Source: Proteiniphilum sp. X52 (lineage in GTDB: Bacteria > Bacteroidota > Bacteroidia > Bacteroidales > Dysgonomonadaceae). Taken from it: a stretch of 62,105 nucleotides of DNA. The notes below the pieces were generated by a model. The model worked only from the letters and a program-made list of their open reading frames with translations. It made no database searches and had not been told where the DNA came from. Positions 9,604 through 18,863 of this stretch are shown here, piece by piece. Where the stretch lies: assembly GCF_003712195.1 (NCBI RefSeq), contig NZ_RDSD01000023.1:1-62105 (forward strand), read 5' to 3'. A program made the translations under genes and the position numbers. Numbering within the stretch: position 1 is the first letter of the stretch; the number at the start of each line of letters is the position of its first letter.

Positions 9604-10371
9604 ATGGCAACAAGAAAAAAAAGCGCTGAACAGGAAGTCTCGGTAGAAGATAAACTGAAGTCCCTTTACAAATTACAATCTTATCTCTCCGAAATCGACC
9701 GGATCAAGACCCTGCGCGGGGAATTACCCCTTGAGGTGGCCGACCTCGACGATGAGATCGCCGGCTTGGGCACCCGTATCAACAACTTCGAGTTGGAGCT
9801 CAAACAACTGGATGAGAACACGAAATTACAAAAGGGGAAGATCGAGACCAGCAAGGTAAAGATTGAGAAATATAACAAGCAGCTTGAGAACGTGCGCAAC
9901 AGCAAGGAGTACGACCATCTTTCCAAAGAGATAGAGTTCGAGACGCTTGAGATAGAGCTTTCGGAGAAACATATCCGGGAGTATGCCCAAGAAGCTGACT
10001 CTATCAAGGAACAGATTGAAGCCGCCAATGAACTGCTGAAAGACAAGACCTCGGATCTGGAGCATAAGAAACAGGAGTTGGACGATATCGTGTCGGAAAC
10101 CAAGACACAGGAGGAGAAAATCCGCGAGAAGGCAAAGAAGACAGAGACAACCATTGAACCCCGTCTTTTGACCGCTTTCAAAAGGATCCGCAAAAATGCC
10201 CGCAACGGCCTGGGAGTAGTGCCTATCCAACGGGGTGCTTGCGGTGGGTGCTTTAACAAGATACCGCCCCAGAAACAGATGGATATCAAGCTGGGAAAGA
10301 AGATCATCGTGTGTGAATATTGCGGGCGCATTATGATCGACCCTGAAATGGCGGGAATCTCTGAAAAGTGA
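9604..10371 (+). CDS. Coiled-coil C4 zinc-ribbon protein (DUF164/CdsZ-like)
   Basis: 255 residues. After a short basic start, residues about 15-190 form a continuous charged coiled coil rich in Glu and Lys. The C-terminus holds a four-Cys zinc ribbon, CGGCFN followed about 20 residues later by CEYCGR. Proteins of this layout are widespread and are proposed to bind nucleic acid or act as chaperone-like factors; no reaction is established. The ATG at 9604 (MATRKK) is clear. It has its own terminator 50 bp downstream and is likely expressed alone or by read-through from the Nif3-like gene. Confidence 0.9.
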   Translation: MATRKKSAEQEVSVEDKLKSLYKLQSYLSEIDRIKTLRGELPLEVADLDDEIAGLGTRINNFELELKQLDENTKLQKGKIETSKVKIEKYNKQLENVRNSKEYDHLSKEIEFETLEIELSEKHIREYAQEADSIKEQIEAANELLKDKTSDLEHKKQELDDIVSETKTQEEKIREKAKKTETTIEPRLLTAFKRIRKNARNGLGVVPIQRGACGGCFNKIPPQKQMDIKLGKKIIVCEYCGRIMIDPEMAGISEK

Positions 10372-10423
10372 ATTTATCACCCCGCAATACAGAAGAGGCG
10401 TCCGGCAAAGTACCCGAAAGTGG

Positions 10424-10460
10424 ATTGGAGAATTTTTTCTCCAATTTCTTTTTATTTTTT
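10424..10460 (+). terminator. Intrinsic terminator after the zinc-ribbon gene
   Basis: Perfect 9-bp stem ATTGGAGAA/TTCTCCAAT with a TTTT loop (10424-10445), followed by a T-rich run to 10460. Confidence 0.85.
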
Positions 10461-10482
10461 CTTTTTTTGGAGGGAAATGATG

Positions 10483-10490
10483 TATCTTTG
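10483..10490 (+). promoter_or_regulatory. Promoter -7 element for the nqr operon
   Basis: TATCTTTG matches TAnnTTTG exactly. The -33 region is a T tract without a perfect TTTG at 19-21 bp. It would give an nqrA leader of roughly 135 nt, which includes the small palindrome CCTTCCGGAAGG right after the element. Confidence 0.6.
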
Positions 10491-10631
10491 CCTTCCGGAA
10501 GGAGGTGCTCCTTCAAATTCATCAGACTATTTCCCGCCATGGCATAATTCAAGCAAGCTTGGATTCTGTTCGTATTGCTTAACGAGATAGTTTTCAAGAA
10601 GATTACAGGCAAGGTTATTTATAAATACTAT

Positions 10632-11978
10632 ATGGCTAATCGAATTAAAATTAAGAAAGGCTTGCGAATTCCGCTGCTCGGTGAGGCTGAAGAGACACTA
10701 AGAGGCAAGGTGACGAGTGAATATGTGAGGATTTGCCCGGAAGATTTTCATGGCATTACTCCCAAATTGGCCGTCAACGTGGATGATGCCGTGAAGGCCG
10801 GAACGCCCTTGTTCTTTGATAAAAATCATCCCGAAATGTTCTTCGCGTCACCTGTCAGCGGCGTGGTGACAGCCATTGAACGCGGTGAGAAGCGGCGTAT
10901 CCTTTATATAGAGGTGAAAGCTGACAATACCCCGCAATACGAAGATTTCGGCAAGAAAAAGGTGGATTCACTCTCTGCCGAAGAGGTGAAGAAAACGATC
11001 CTCGATGCCGGTATCTGGTTCCTGGTCAAGCAGCGGCCTTATGATATAGTGGCTATGCCCGACAAAGAACCACGCGACATATTCGTGACCGGTTTCGACA
11101 CGGCTCCGCTGGCGCCGTCCGCCGATTTTATACTGAACGGTCTGGAGGCTGACCTGCAGACGGGATTCGATGCCCTGGCAAAATTGACCACCGGCAAGGT
11201 TTATCTCTCTGTCAGTCCGAAAACAACCAATAAAGGGTTACGTGAGGCGAAGAATGTGGTGGTCACAGAATTCGATGGGCCGCATCCCGCGGGAAATGTA
11301 GGTGTACAGATCAACCATATCAAACCGGTGAACAGGGGCGAAACCGTATGGACGCTCAGCGCACCGGATGTGGCGCTGATTGGCCGCCTCTTCAACCAGG
11401 GGATCGTGGATCTCACCCGTACGGTCGCCCTTACCGGATCGGAAGTGAAACAGACCGGTTACTTTCAGATGGTGATCGGCACACAGTTGAAATCCCTTTT
11501 CAAGGGAAATGTAACGGAGGGTATCTCATTGAGATATATCAGTGGAAATCCGCTTACAGGTCGCAAAATCGATGCGGACGGTGTGCTTCGCGCGTATGAC
11601 ACGCAGGTGACCGTCATTCCCGAAGGCGATGAAGTACATGAGGCTTTTGGATGGGCATCGCTGTCGCCCAAGCGTTACAGTGCCGGATGCACTTATCCCA
11701 CCTACAACAAGAAATACCGTCTCGATGCCCGTCTGTTGGGCGGCCCGAGGGCTATCATCGTTTCCAACGAATATGACAAGGTGTTTCCGATGGATATTTA
11801 TCCCGAGCAACTCATCAAATCCATTATCGCATTCAATATCGACAAGATGGAGCAATTGGGTATATACGAGGTGGCGCCTGAAGATTTTGCCCTGTGCGAG
11901 TTTGTCGATACATCCAAACTGGAACTGCAACGTATCGTGCGCACCGGGCTGGATATGTTGCGCAAGGAGATGGAGTGA
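10632..11978 (+). CDS. nqrA: Na+-translocating NADH:quinone reductase subunit A
   Basis: 448 residues from the ATG at 10632 (MANRIKIKKGLRIPLLG). An in-frame upstream extension to 10575 is rejected because NqrA proteins start at this motif. NqrA is the peripheral cytoplasmic subunit of Na+-NQR, associated with quinone binding near NqrB and without its own redox cofactor. The sequence runs colinear with the family to the end (LELQRIVRTGLDMLRKEME). It is the first gene of a complete nqrABCDEF operon, preceded by a TATCTTTG promoter element and a leader of about 135 nt. Confidence 0.97.
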   Translation: MANRIKIKKGLRIPLLGEAEETLRGKVTSEYVRICPEDFHGITPKLAVNVDDAVKAGTPLFFDKNHPEMFFASPVSGVVTAIERGEKRRILYIEVKADNTPQYEDFGKKKVDSLSAEEVKKTILDAGIWFLVKQRPYDIVAMPDKEPRDIFVTGFDTAPLAPSADFILNGLEADLQTGFDALAKLTTGKVYLSVSPKTTNKGLREAKNVVVTEFDGPHPAGNVGVQINHIKPVNRGETVWTLSAPDVALIGRLFNQGIVDLTRTVALTGSEVKQTGYFQMVIGTQLKSLFKGNVTEGISLRYISGNPLTGRKIDADGVLRAYDTQVTVIPEGDEVHEAFGWASLSPKRYSAGCTYPTYNKKYRLDARLLGGPRAIIVSNEYDKVFPMDIYPEQLIKSIIAFNIDKMEQLGIYEVAPEDFALCEFVDTSKLELQRIVRTGLDMLRKEME

Positions 11979-12022
11979 ACATCGTTTATGATAGTATAAT
12001 ATAACTTATAAATAATAGAACT

Positions 12023-13231
12023 TTGAAAGCGTTAAGAAAGTATCTTGATAAGATCAAACCGAATTTCGAGGAAGGCGGGAAACTGCACTGGCTCTATTCC
12101 ACATACGATGCCTTTGAGACGTTCCTTTTCGTGCCCAACACGACATCGAAATCGGGTGTGCATATCCACGACGCGCGTGACTCGAAACGTACGATGGTCA
12201 TCGTGATCGTCGCGTTGATCCCCGCGCTGCTGGTCGGTATGTATAACGTGGGATTACAGCATTATCTGGCAATTGGCCAGGATGTGACATTCCTTACCAA
12301 ATTCTTCTATGGATTTCTGGCAGTGCTGCCCCATATCGTGGTTTCATATGTGGTGGGACTTGGCATCGAGTTCGCCATGGCGCAGATGAAAAAGGAGGAA
12401 GTGGCCGAAGGGTTCCTGGTCACAGGGATGCTTATCCCGATGATCGTGCCCGTGGATACCCCGCTGTGGATGGTCGCGGTAGCCACCGCCTTTGCCGTGG
12501 TATTTGCCAAAGAGGTGTTCGGTGGTACCGGATACAATATATTTAATGTGGCGTTGATCACGCGTGCATTCCTTTTCTTCTCCTACCCTTCAAAAATGTC
12601 GGGTGACCAGGTATGGGTCCGCACTGCCGATACTTTCGGAATAGGTAAAGGAACAGTGATAGACGGTTTTTCCGGTGCTACCCCATTGGGACAGATCGCG
12701 ACGACCGAGGTGGGTGGTTTTTCTGAATTTGCCTTCCACGGTATTACCGGCCAGCCTCTCTCTCTCAGTGACATGTTTTTCGGCTTCATTCCGGGATCTA
12801 TCGGTGAAGTATCTACCATTGCCATCCTGTTGGGAGCCGCGATTCTGATTGCCACCGACGTGGGAAGCTGGAAAACCATGCTTTCAGTCTTTGTCGGAGG
12901 TCTGGTTGCCGTCCTGCTGGTGAATCTCTTCGCGCAAAATGCCATCATGGAGATGCCCGTACATTACCACTTCCTGTTAGGCGGTTTCGCCTTTGGAGCC
13001 GTATTTATGGCCACGGATCCGGTAACCTCGGCAAGAACCGAAAAAGGAAAATGGATCTACGGTTTCCTGATCGGACTGATTGCGGTAGCCATCCGCGTGT
13101 TCAACCCGGGATATCCTGAAGGAATGATGTTGGCTATCCTGTTCATGAACGCGTTCGCTCCGCTTATCGATTTCTATGTGATCGACGCCAATATTAAGCG
13201 TCGTGTCAAACGGGCAGCAGTATTGAAATAA
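12023..13231 (+). CDS. nqrB: Na+-translocating NADH:quinone reductase subunit B
   Basis: 402 residues starting at a TTG codon; the family start MKALRKYLDKIKPNF begins exactly there and no ATG fits, so a TTG start is favoured. This integral membrane subunit has about ten helices, a covalently bound FMN and bound riboflavin. The FMN attachment motif is DGFSGATPLGQ with the flavinylated threonine at T220. It lies on the sodium path of the complex. It follows nqrA by 44 bp and precedes nqrC by 14 bp. Confidence 0.97.
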   Translation: MKALRKYLDKIKPNFEEGGKLHWLYSTYDAFETFLFVPNTTSKSGVHIHDARDSKRTMVIVIVALIPALLVGMYNVGLQHYLAIGQDVTFLTKFFYGFLAVLPHIVVSYVVGLGIEFAMAQMKKEEVAEGFLVTGMLIPMIVPVDTPLWMVAVATAFAVVFAKEVFGGTGYNIFNVALITRAFLFFSYPSKMSGDQVWVRTADTFGIGKGTVIDGFSGATPLGQIATTEVGGFSEFAFHGITGQPLSLSDMFFGFIPGSIGEVSTIAILLGAAILIATDVGSWKTMLSVFVGGLVAVLLVNLFAQNAIMEMPVHYHFLLGGFAFGAVFMATDPVTSARTEKGKWIYGFLIGLIAVAIRVFNPGYPEGMMLAILFMNAFAPLIDFYVIDANIKRRVKRAAVLK

Positions 13232-13245
13232 ATAATAATAAAGAT

Positions 13246-13959
13246 ATGAACAGAGAAAACAGTGGATATACGATCATATATGCATCGGTGATGGTGGTAG
13301 TGGTAGCCCTGGGTTTGGCATTCACACACCAGGTGCTGAGCGAGCGGCAGACGGCTAACGTGAATACCGACAAGATGCAGCAGATATTGCGTTCTCTCAA
13401 CTTGGATGTAAGGGCGGCCGAGGCCCAGGTGAAATATACCGGCTTGATAAAGAATGCCTATCTTGTCGATGATGAAGGTGTGAAGGTGGAAGGTAGCGAA
13501 GGGATCACCCCTGACGATCCGGCCTTTTCAACCGAATTGGGAGATACCCAGGCTAAAGGACTGCCGGTATATGAAGCGGAAGTAGATGGTTCCACCAAAT
13601 ATATTATCCCGATGAGCGGTGCCGGACTTTGGGGCCCCATTTGGGGATACCTGGCCATTGAGGCCGACGGGAGCACCATCTACGGTGCCGAATTCGGGCA
13701 TGCGGGAGAAACTCCCGGGCTGGGCGCCGAAATAGAGACTGCCGGATTCAGAACTCAATTTCAAGGGAAAAATCTTTTCAGGGAGAATCAATTCACCTCC
13801 GTGGCTGTGGTAAAGCCCGGACAGAGTAATAACCGACGAGACTATGTCGACGGTATCTCGGGAGGCACCATCACTAGTAAAGGGGTGGACAACATGTTGC
13901 TGAACAGCGTGGGTGAATACAGGAATTTTTTAATGAACTTGCACACCGCCAATCAATGA
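13246..13959 (+). CDS. nqrC: Na+-translocating NADH:quinone reductase subunit C
   Basis: 237 residues. One N-terminal membrane helix (about 8-28) anchors a periplasmic FMN-binding domain. The covalent FMN site is DGISGGTITS with T208, a variant of the usual SGAT(L/I)T motif with Gly in place of Ala. NqrC passes electrons between the iron-sulfur centre of NqrD/E and the FMN of NqrB. FMN attachment needs an ApbE-type flavin transferase, which is not in this window. Confidence 0.97.
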   Translation: MNRENSGYTIIYASVMVVVVALGLAFTHQVLSERQTANVNTDKMQQILRSLNLDVRAAEAQVKYTGLIKNAYLVDDEGVKVEGSEGITPDDPAFSTELGDTQAKGLPVYEAEVDGSTKYIIPMSGAGLWGPIWGYLAIEADGSTIYGAEFGHAGETPGLGAEIETAGFRTQFQGKNLFRENQFTSVAVVKPGQSNNRRDYVDGISGGTITSKGVDNMLLNSVGEYRNFLMNLHTANQ

Positions 13960-13984
13960 CAGGTGATGATAAAAGTAAAACAAG

Positions 13985-14617
13985 ATGGCATTATCAAGTA
14001 AGACAAAAGCGGTTTTATTAGGCCCGCTGAATAAAAATAACCCTGTTATCGTGCAGGTGTTGGGTATCTGTTCCGCATTGGCGGTCACATCCAAACTGGA
14101 ACCTTCCATCGTGATGGCGGTGGCCGTGGTGTTGGTGACCGCTTTTGCCAATGTGATCATCTCTCTGTTGCGCAAAAGCATTCCCAATCGCATCCGTATT
14201 ATTGTGCAACTGGTCGTCGTGGCCTCGCTGGTGACCATCGTGAGTGAAGTGCTGAAAGCGTTCGCATATGATGTGAATAAGCAGCTTTCGGTGTTCGTCG
14301 GACTGATCGTGACAAACTGTATACTGATGGGACGCCTTGAAGCGTTTGCACTGGGTAACGGCCCCTGGCCTTCTTTCTTGGACGGTATCGGCAATGGGTT
14401 GGGTTATGGATGGATACTGGTAGTGGTGGGATTCTTCCGCGAACTGCTGGGTTCCGGCACATTGCTGGGATATCAGGTGATACCCCAGGTGCTCTATGAT
14501 GCCGGGTATCAAAATAACGGTTTGATGATGCTCGCGCCCATGGCGATATTGCTGGTAGCTTGCATTATATGGGTACACAGGTCGAGGAACAAAGAGCTCC
14601 AGGAAGAGACTAATTAA
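13985..14617 (+). CDS. nqrD: Na+-translocating NADH:quinone reductase subunit D
   Basis: 210 residues with six predicted helices. NqrD and NqrE are paralogues arranged as an inverted pair that holds an iron-sulfur cluster in the membrane. The expected cysteines are present at C29 (LGICSAL) and C110 (IVTNCILMG). It begins 25 bp after nqrC. It is separated from nqrE by 168 bp, an unusually long gap inside this operon that is largely filled by a heptad repeat. Confidence 0.97.
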   Translation: MALSSKTKAVLLGPLNKNNPVIVQVLGICSALAVTSKLEPSIVMAVAVVLVTAFANVIISLLRKSIPNRIRIIVQLVVVASLVTIVSEVLKAFAYDVNKQLSVFVGLIVTNCILMGRLEAFALGNGPWPSFLDGIGNGLGYGWILVVVGFFRELLGSGTLLGYQVIPQVLYDAGYQNNGLMMLAPMAILLVACIIWVHRSRNKELQEETN

Positions 14618-14619
14618 GT

Positions 14620-14682
14620 GAAGAGTGAAGAATGAAGAATGAAGAATGAAGAATGAAGAATGAAGAATGAAAAGTGAAAAAT
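14620..14682 (+). repeat. Heptad tandem repeat, GAAGAAT class (9 units)
   Basis: Nine consecutive 7-bp units between nqrD and nqrE: GAAGAGT, six GAAGAAT, GAAAAGT, GAAAAAT. Degenerate AT-rich sequence continues to about 14760. It has the same sense-strand class as the 27-unit array upstream of tolC (51372-51560, read on the minus strand). Confidence 0.95.
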
Positions 14683-14785
14683 TAGAATTCATGGTTCAAG
14701 ATCCACAATTCAAAACTTTACAATTCAATGGAAAATCAATTTTTCAATTTTCACTTTTAACTATTAATTTATAAAATATATAGAC

Positions 14786-15400
14786 ATGGAAGCAATTAGT
14801 TTGATTGTACGATCGATATTTGTCGACAACATGATTTTCGCCTACTTCCTGGGGATGTGCTCCTTCCTGGCAGTGTCGAAAAATGTGAAGACAGCACTGG
14901 GGTTGGGAATTGCGGTCACATTTGTATTGGTCCTCACCCTTCCTATTAATTATATGCTGGAAAACTATGTGTTGAAGGCAGGCGCGTTGCAATGGCTGGG
15001 AGAAGAGTATGCCGGAGTCGATTTGAGTGTCTTCAGCCTCATTGTGTTTATTGCCATCATCGCTTCTTTCGTGCAATTAGTGGAAATGGTGATTGAACGT
15101 TTCAGCCCCTCTCTCTATAACTCATTGGGTATCTTTCTGCCGCTCATCGCGGTGAATTGCTCGATTCTCGGTGGTTCGCTGTTTATGCAGCAGCGCGAGT
15201 TCGCCAATGTGGGCATGGCTACTGCCTACGGATTTGGTTCCGGAATCGGTTGGTTGCTGGCTATCGTGGGGTTGGCGGCCATCAGGGAGAAATTGGAGTA
15301 TTCCCATGTTCCCAGACCCCTGAAAGGATTGGGTATCACCTTTATTATTACGGCATTGATGGCTATTGGCTTCATGAGTTTTTCAGGGATCGACATTTAA
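14786..15400 (+). CDS. nqrE: Na+-translocating NADH:quinone reductase subunit E
   Basis: 204 residues, six helices, paralogous to NqrD. Iron-sulfur cysteines are C25 (LGMCSFLAV) and C125 (AVNCSILGG). It could be confused with RnfA, but the flanking nqrABCD and nqrF settle the assignment. The start ATG at 14786 lies 103 bp after the end of the heptad array; nqrF follows after 35 bp. Confidence 0.97.
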   Translation: MEAISLIVRSIFVDNMIFAYFLGMCSFLAVSKNVKTALGLGIAVTFVLVLTLPINYMLENYVLKAGALQWLGEEYAGVDLSVFSLIVFIAIIASFVQLVEMVIERFSPSLYNSLGIFLPLIAVNCSILGGSLFMQQREFANVGMATAYGFGSGIGWLLAIVGLAAIREKLEYSHVPRPLKGLGITFIITALMAIGFMSFSGIDI

Positions 15401-15435
15401 ATGAGAACAGACAATAACAAATTATTTATTGAAAT

Positions 15436-16710
15436 ATGAGTGTATTATTGAGCGCGGGTGGGTTGACGATATGGGCGAGTGTCATTGCATTCCTGCTGAT
15501 CATTTTGGTACTTGTGGTGATCATTCTGATAGCTAAAGCTAAATTGATGCCTTCCGGCAATGTAAAGATTACCCTGAATGATGAAAAAGAATTGAACGTG
15601 CCGATGGGGGGTACCCTGTTGAACACGTTACAGTCGCAGAATATATTTCTCTCTTCTGCCTGCGGGGGTGGAGGTACCTGTGGCGAGTGCCGTTGTCGCG
15701 TCACCCAGGGAGGAGGTGGGATACTTCCCACCGAGAAGGGCCACTTCAGCCGTAAGGAGCAGTTGAACGATTGGCGTTTGAGTTGTCAGGTGAAAGTAAA
15801 GGACAACATGTCGATCGTTATACCCGATGAGGTTTTCGGTATTAAGGAGTGGGAGTGTGAAGTGGTTTCAAATCGTAACGTGGCCTCGTTCATCAAAGAA
15901 TTTATAGTGAAGCTGCCCGAAGGGGAGAAACTCAATTTCAAACCGGGGTCCTACAGCCAGATCAAGGTACCCCGATTCGGCCAGATAAAGTATTCCGATT
16001 TTATTATCGATGAGAAGTACAAAAGCGAATGGGATAAATTCAACATGTGGGATCTTACGGTGACCAATGACCAAGATACCGTACGCGCTTATTCCATGGC
16101 CAATTATCCGGCGGAGGGAAATATCATTACCCTCAACGTGCGAGTGGCGACTCCTCCGTTCGACAGGGCCAAAGGCACATGGATGAAGGTGAATCCCGGA
16201 ATTGTATCTTCTTACATCTTCAACCTGACTCCGGGCGACAAAGTCAAAATATCGGGCCCATACGGGGAATTTCATCCCATACTCAACAGCAAGCGTGAAA
16301 TGCTCTGGATAGGCGGTGGTGCCGGTATGGCTCCCCTGCGTTCCCAGATCATGCATCTGACCAAAACGTTGAAGGTCACCGACCGGAAGATGTCTTACTT
16401 CTACGGGGCAAGGGCTTTGATAGAAGCATTCTATCTGGAAGATTTCTACGAACTCGAAAGAGAATTTCCCAACTTCTCGTTCCATCTGGCACTCGATAAG
16501 CCCGATCCGGCAGCCGACGCCGCCGGTGTGAAATATACGCCGGGATTCGTTCACCAGGTCATTCACGATACCTATCTGAAGGACCACGATGCTCCCGAAG
16601 ATATCGAGTACTACATGTGTGGCCCCGGCCCCATGGCAAACGCTGTGCAGCGCATGCTCGACAACCTGGGGGTCCCGCCGGAGATGATCATGTTCGACGA
16701 CTTCGGTTAA
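15436..16710 (+). CDS. nqrF: Na+-translocating NADH:quinone reductase subunit F (NADH-oxidising)
   Basis: 424 residues. An N-terminal membrane helix (about 10-33) is followed by a plant-type [2Fe-2S] ferredoxin domain with C76, C82, C85 and C117, then an FAD domain (RAYSMANYP, about 225) and an NADH-binding domain (WIGGGAGMAPLRSQ, about 292-306, and YYMCGPGPM near 395). It takes electrons from NADH into the complex. It is the last gene of the operon; a strong terminator follows within 30 bp. Confidence 0.97.
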   Translation: MSVLLSAGGLTIWASVIAFLLIILVLVVIILIAKAKLMPSGNVKITLNDEKELNVPMGGTLLNTLQSQNIFLSSACGGGGTCGECRCRVTQGGGGILPTEKGHFSRKEQLNDWRLSCQVKVKDNMSIVIPDEVFGIKEWECEVVSNRNVASFIKEFIVKLPEGEKLNFKPGSYSQIKVPRFGQIKYSDFIIDEKYKSEWDKFNMWDLTVTNDQDTVRAYSMANYPAEGNIITLNVRVATPPFDRAKGTWMKVNPGIVSSYIFNLTPGDKVKISGPYGEFHPILNSKREMLWIGGGAGMAPLRSQIMHLTKTLKVTDRKMSYFYGARALIEAFYLEDFYELEREFPNFSFHLALDKPDPAADAAGVKYTPGFVHQVIHDTYLKDHDAPEDIEYYMCGPGPMANAVQRMLDNLGVPPEMIMFDDFG

Positions 16711-16736
16711 TCACGGAAGGAATCCATATATATTTG

Positions 16737-16780
16737 ACGGCATCCTCTCCCACTGGAGAGGATGCCGTTTCGCTTAGTTT
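16737..16780 (+). terminator. Intrinsic terminator of the nqr operon
   Basis: Perfect 14-bp stem ACGGCATCCTCTCC/GGAGAGGATGCCGT with loop CACT (16737-16768), followed by a T-rich stretch. It starts 27 bp after the nqrF stop. Confidence 0.9.
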
Positions 16781-17074
16781 TGTAATTATGAAGATCAAAA
16801 ACTATAAAAAGCAAAGACTATGTCACTATCGGCGGCGGCTGTATGGGCAAACCATATGTTCAGCAGACCCTGAATAAACAATTAGCCGAAGAAAGATGTT
16901 TCGTGAGGGGCTGAACCCGCTAAGCCTGTAAGATGCCAAATACCCCCGATAAGGGGGGCAGGGATAGTATGCTGATTTTTTGTGTTATTTGAGAGGGTGT
17001 GGAGGTTAAATCGATATTTTTTCATGGGAATAATCAACAAAATGAAATTTTTTTGAAGAAAATCGTGGAAATAT
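16781..17074. other. Unexplained intergenic segment before the leu/ilv promoter
   Basis: No credible complete gene. One frame (about 16822-16912) reads VTIGGGCMGKPYVQQTLNKQ and further to a TGA at 16912, but has no start codon, and could be the remnant of a lost gene. Bases about 16945-16972 form a GC-rich hairpin (CCCCC, loop GATAA, GGGGG, flanked by TGCC/GGCA). Neither is assigned to a known family or RNA. Confidence 0.3.
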
Positions 17075-17105
17075 TTTGTTTGTATGAATTTTTGCCTTTA
17101 CTTTG
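17075..17105 (+). promoter_or_regulatory. Promoter of the leu/ilv operon
   Basis: TTTG (17075-17078), 19-bp spacer, TTACTTTG (17098-17105), against the consensus TTTG-N19..21-TAnnTTTG. Predicted transcript start is near 17112, which places a 20-codon leader peptide and a terminator in the transcribed leader. Confidence 0.75.
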
Positions 17106-17139
17106 CACCCGTTAAACAGAGAAAATTTCAATTTGTCGT

Positions 17140-17202
17140 ATGTATTATCAGGTCGATATTCTAGTCATCTCTATTCTACTTCTGAAAAGATTCGGAGGGT
17201 GA
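17140..17202 (+). CDS. Branched-chain amino acid leader peptide (attenuation)
   Basis: A 20-codon frame, ATG at 17140 to TGA at 17200-17202. Nine of 20 residues are Ile, Leu or Val, eight of them within the ten-residue run DILVISILLL. It begins about 28 nt after the predicted transcript start, lies upstream of an intrinsic terminator, and precedes a leucine/valine biosynthesis operon. This is the layout of ribosome-mediated attenuation leaders such as ilv and leu in Enterobacteria. Too short for ordinary gene finding. The composition is seen directly; the regulatory role is inferred. Confidence 0.8.
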   Translation: MYYQVDILVISILLLKRFGG

Positions 17203-17242
17203 GACTGGCATATCTGTGATTTACATTAGGTAAAAAATATAG

Positions 17243-17283
17243 GGATAACCTTTCTCACCACGTGGGAAAGGTTATCCTTTTTT
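17243..17283 (+). terminator. Attenuator terminator upstream of leuA
   Basis: A 12-bp perfect stem GGATAACCTTTC/GAAAGGTTATCC extends by four inner pairs (one G-U) to a CAC loop, then six T at 17278-17283, 26 bp before the leuA ATG. A competing pairing exists: GGTGAGA at 17198-17204, overlapping the leader stop codon, is complementary over 7 bp to TCTCACC at 17253-17259 in the terminator's 5' side and loop. Confidence 0.85.
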
Positions 17284-17309
17284 ATAAAGCTAACAAAACG
17301 TGAATAATA

Positions 17310-18797
17310 ATGGAACGTATTTATGTGTTTGATACAACATTAAGAGATGGCGAGCAAGTCCCCGGTTGTCAGTTGAACACCATTGAAAAGATACAGATTG
17401 CTCAAACGCTTGAATTGTTGGGAGTGGATGTCATAGAAGCCGGTTTTCCCGTGTCAAGCCCGGGCGACTTCAATTCGGTCGTGGAGATATCTAAAGCGGT
17501 CACCTGGCCTACTATCTGCGCGCTAACCCGCGCGGTGGAAAAAGATATCGAAGTGGCTGCGGAAGCCCTGAAGTATGCCAAGCGGAAGCGGATCCATACC
17601 GGTATTGGCACATCGGACTCGCATATTAAATACAAGTTCAACTCCAACCGGGAGGAGATCATCGAACGGGCGGTAAAGGCGGTAAAGTGTGCCCGCCGTT
17701 TCGTGGATGATGTGGAGTTCTACGCCGAAGATGCGGGACGTACCGACAATGAATATCTTGCCCGCGTGGTGCAGGCCGTGGTGAATGCGGGAGCCACTGT
17801 GGTGAATATACCCGACACGACCGGCTACTGCTTCCCCGACGAATACGGGGCGAAAATAAAGTATCTTATAGATAACGTGGACCTGAGAGGTGCCATCCTC
17901 TCCACCCACTGTCATCAGGATCTGGGAATGGCCACTGCCAACACTCTTTCGGGCGTGATCAATGGGGCACGTCAGGTGGAAGTGACCGTCAATGGTATCG
18001 GTGAGCGCGCCGGGAATACTTCCCTTGAAGAGGTGGTGATGGCTCTGAAAAGTCATAAAGACCGCGGATTCGATACCAATATCAATACCCAACATATCTA
18101 TTCTGCCAGCCGGATGGTGTCGAGCCTGATGAATATGCCGGTACAGCCTAATAAGGCCATCGTGGGGAGAAACGCTTTTGCACACTCCTCGGGCATCCAT
18201 CAGGATGGGGTACTCAAGAATGTCCAAACATACGAGATCATCAATCCGAAAGATGTGGGAATCGATGACAATGCCATAGTGCTGACAGCACGTAGCGGAC
18301 GCGCCGCGCTGAAGAACCGTCTGTCGATCCTCGGGGTAAAACTCGAAAACGAAGAGCTGGATGAGGTATACCAGAAATTCCTGGAAATGGCCGACAGGAA
18401 GAAAAGCGTTAATGATGATGATATCCTGATGCTGGTAGGCAAAGATGGACGCCTCAACAGGATCAAAGTGGAATATCTGCAGGTACTGTGCGGTATTGGC
18501 GTACGTGATGTGGCCAGCATCGCCCTCAACATTGCAGGCGAGCGTTTCGAAGCTACCGCGAGCGGCAACGGTCCGGTAGATGCCGCCATCCGTGCCGTGA
18601 AAAATATTATCCGAAGGAAGGTGAAAATCCGTGAGTTCCTCATCCAGGCAATCGACCATGGCAGCGATGACATAGGTAAAGTCCATATGCAGGTGGAACA
18701 CAACAATATAGTATATTATGGTTTCGCGGCCAACACCGATATTGTGGCGGCCTCCGTGGAGGCATTTATCGATGCGGTGAATAAGTTTGTGGAGTAA
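17310..18797 (+). CDS. leuA: 2-isopropylmalate synthase
   Basis: 495 residues. The DRE-TIM catalytic domain opens with [14 protein letters not shown]. The metal-binding HxH occurs in STHCHQD (about 198-204), and GERAGN (about 232) is a second family signature. The C-terminal LeuA regulatory (leucine-sensing) domain starts about residue 370. It condenses acetyl-CoA with 2-oxoisovalerate, the first committed step to leucine. It is the first structural gene after the attenuator. A second LeuA-family gene lies downstream at 21045; this one is the closer match to canonical LeuA. Confidence 0.95.
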   Translation: MERIYVFDTTLRDGEQVPGCQLNTIEKIQIAQTLELLGVDVIEAGFPVSSPGDFNSVVEISKAVTWPTICALTRAVEKDIEVAAEALKYAKRKRIHTGIGTSDSHIKYKFNSNREEIIERAVKAVKCARRFVDDVEFYAEDAGRTDNEYLARVVQAVVNAGATVVNIPDTTGYCFPDEYGAKIKYLIDNVDLRGAILSTHCHQDLGMATANTLSGVINGARQVEVTVNGIGERAGNTSLEEVVMALKSHKDRGFDTNINTQHIYSASRMVSSLMNMPVQPNKAIVGRNAFAHSSGIHQDGVLKNVQTYEIINPKDVGIDDNAIVLTARSGRAALKNRLSILGVKLENEELDEVYQKFLEMADRKKSVNDDDILMLVGKDGRLNRIKVEYLQVLCGIGVRDVASIALNIAGERFEATASGNGPVDAAIRAVKNIIRRKVKIREFLIQAIDHGSDDIGKVHMQVEHNNIVYYGFAANTDIVAASVEAFIDAVNKFVE

Positions 18798-18827
18798 GGT
18801 GGAAAGGTGGCCACATAATCATCTTTG

Positions 18828-18859
18828 AATCAGTAAATCAATGAATTAACAAATCAATT
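18828..18859 (+). repeat. Octad tandem repeat between leuA and leuC (4 units)
   Basis: Four 8-bp units AATCAGTA, AATCAATG, AATTAACA, AATCAATT, ending 4 bp before leuC. A similar three-unit stretch (AATCAACA, TATCAACA, AATCATCG) sits at 20995-21018 before the second leuA-like gene. Confidence 0.65.
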
Positions 18860-18863
18860 ATAA

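Noticed and set aside
10632-16710. Reading the six-gene redox operon as Rnf
   Set aside because: NqrA, NqrB with SGAT flavin site and NqrF with ferredoxin plus FAD/NADH domains are diagnostic for Na+-NQR; RnfB and RnfC are absent.
17523-18701. 392-codon open frame on the minus strand across leuA
   Set aside because: Antisense shadow of a well supported leuA; no family resemblance, and the GC-rich codon pattern of leuA explains the missing stops.
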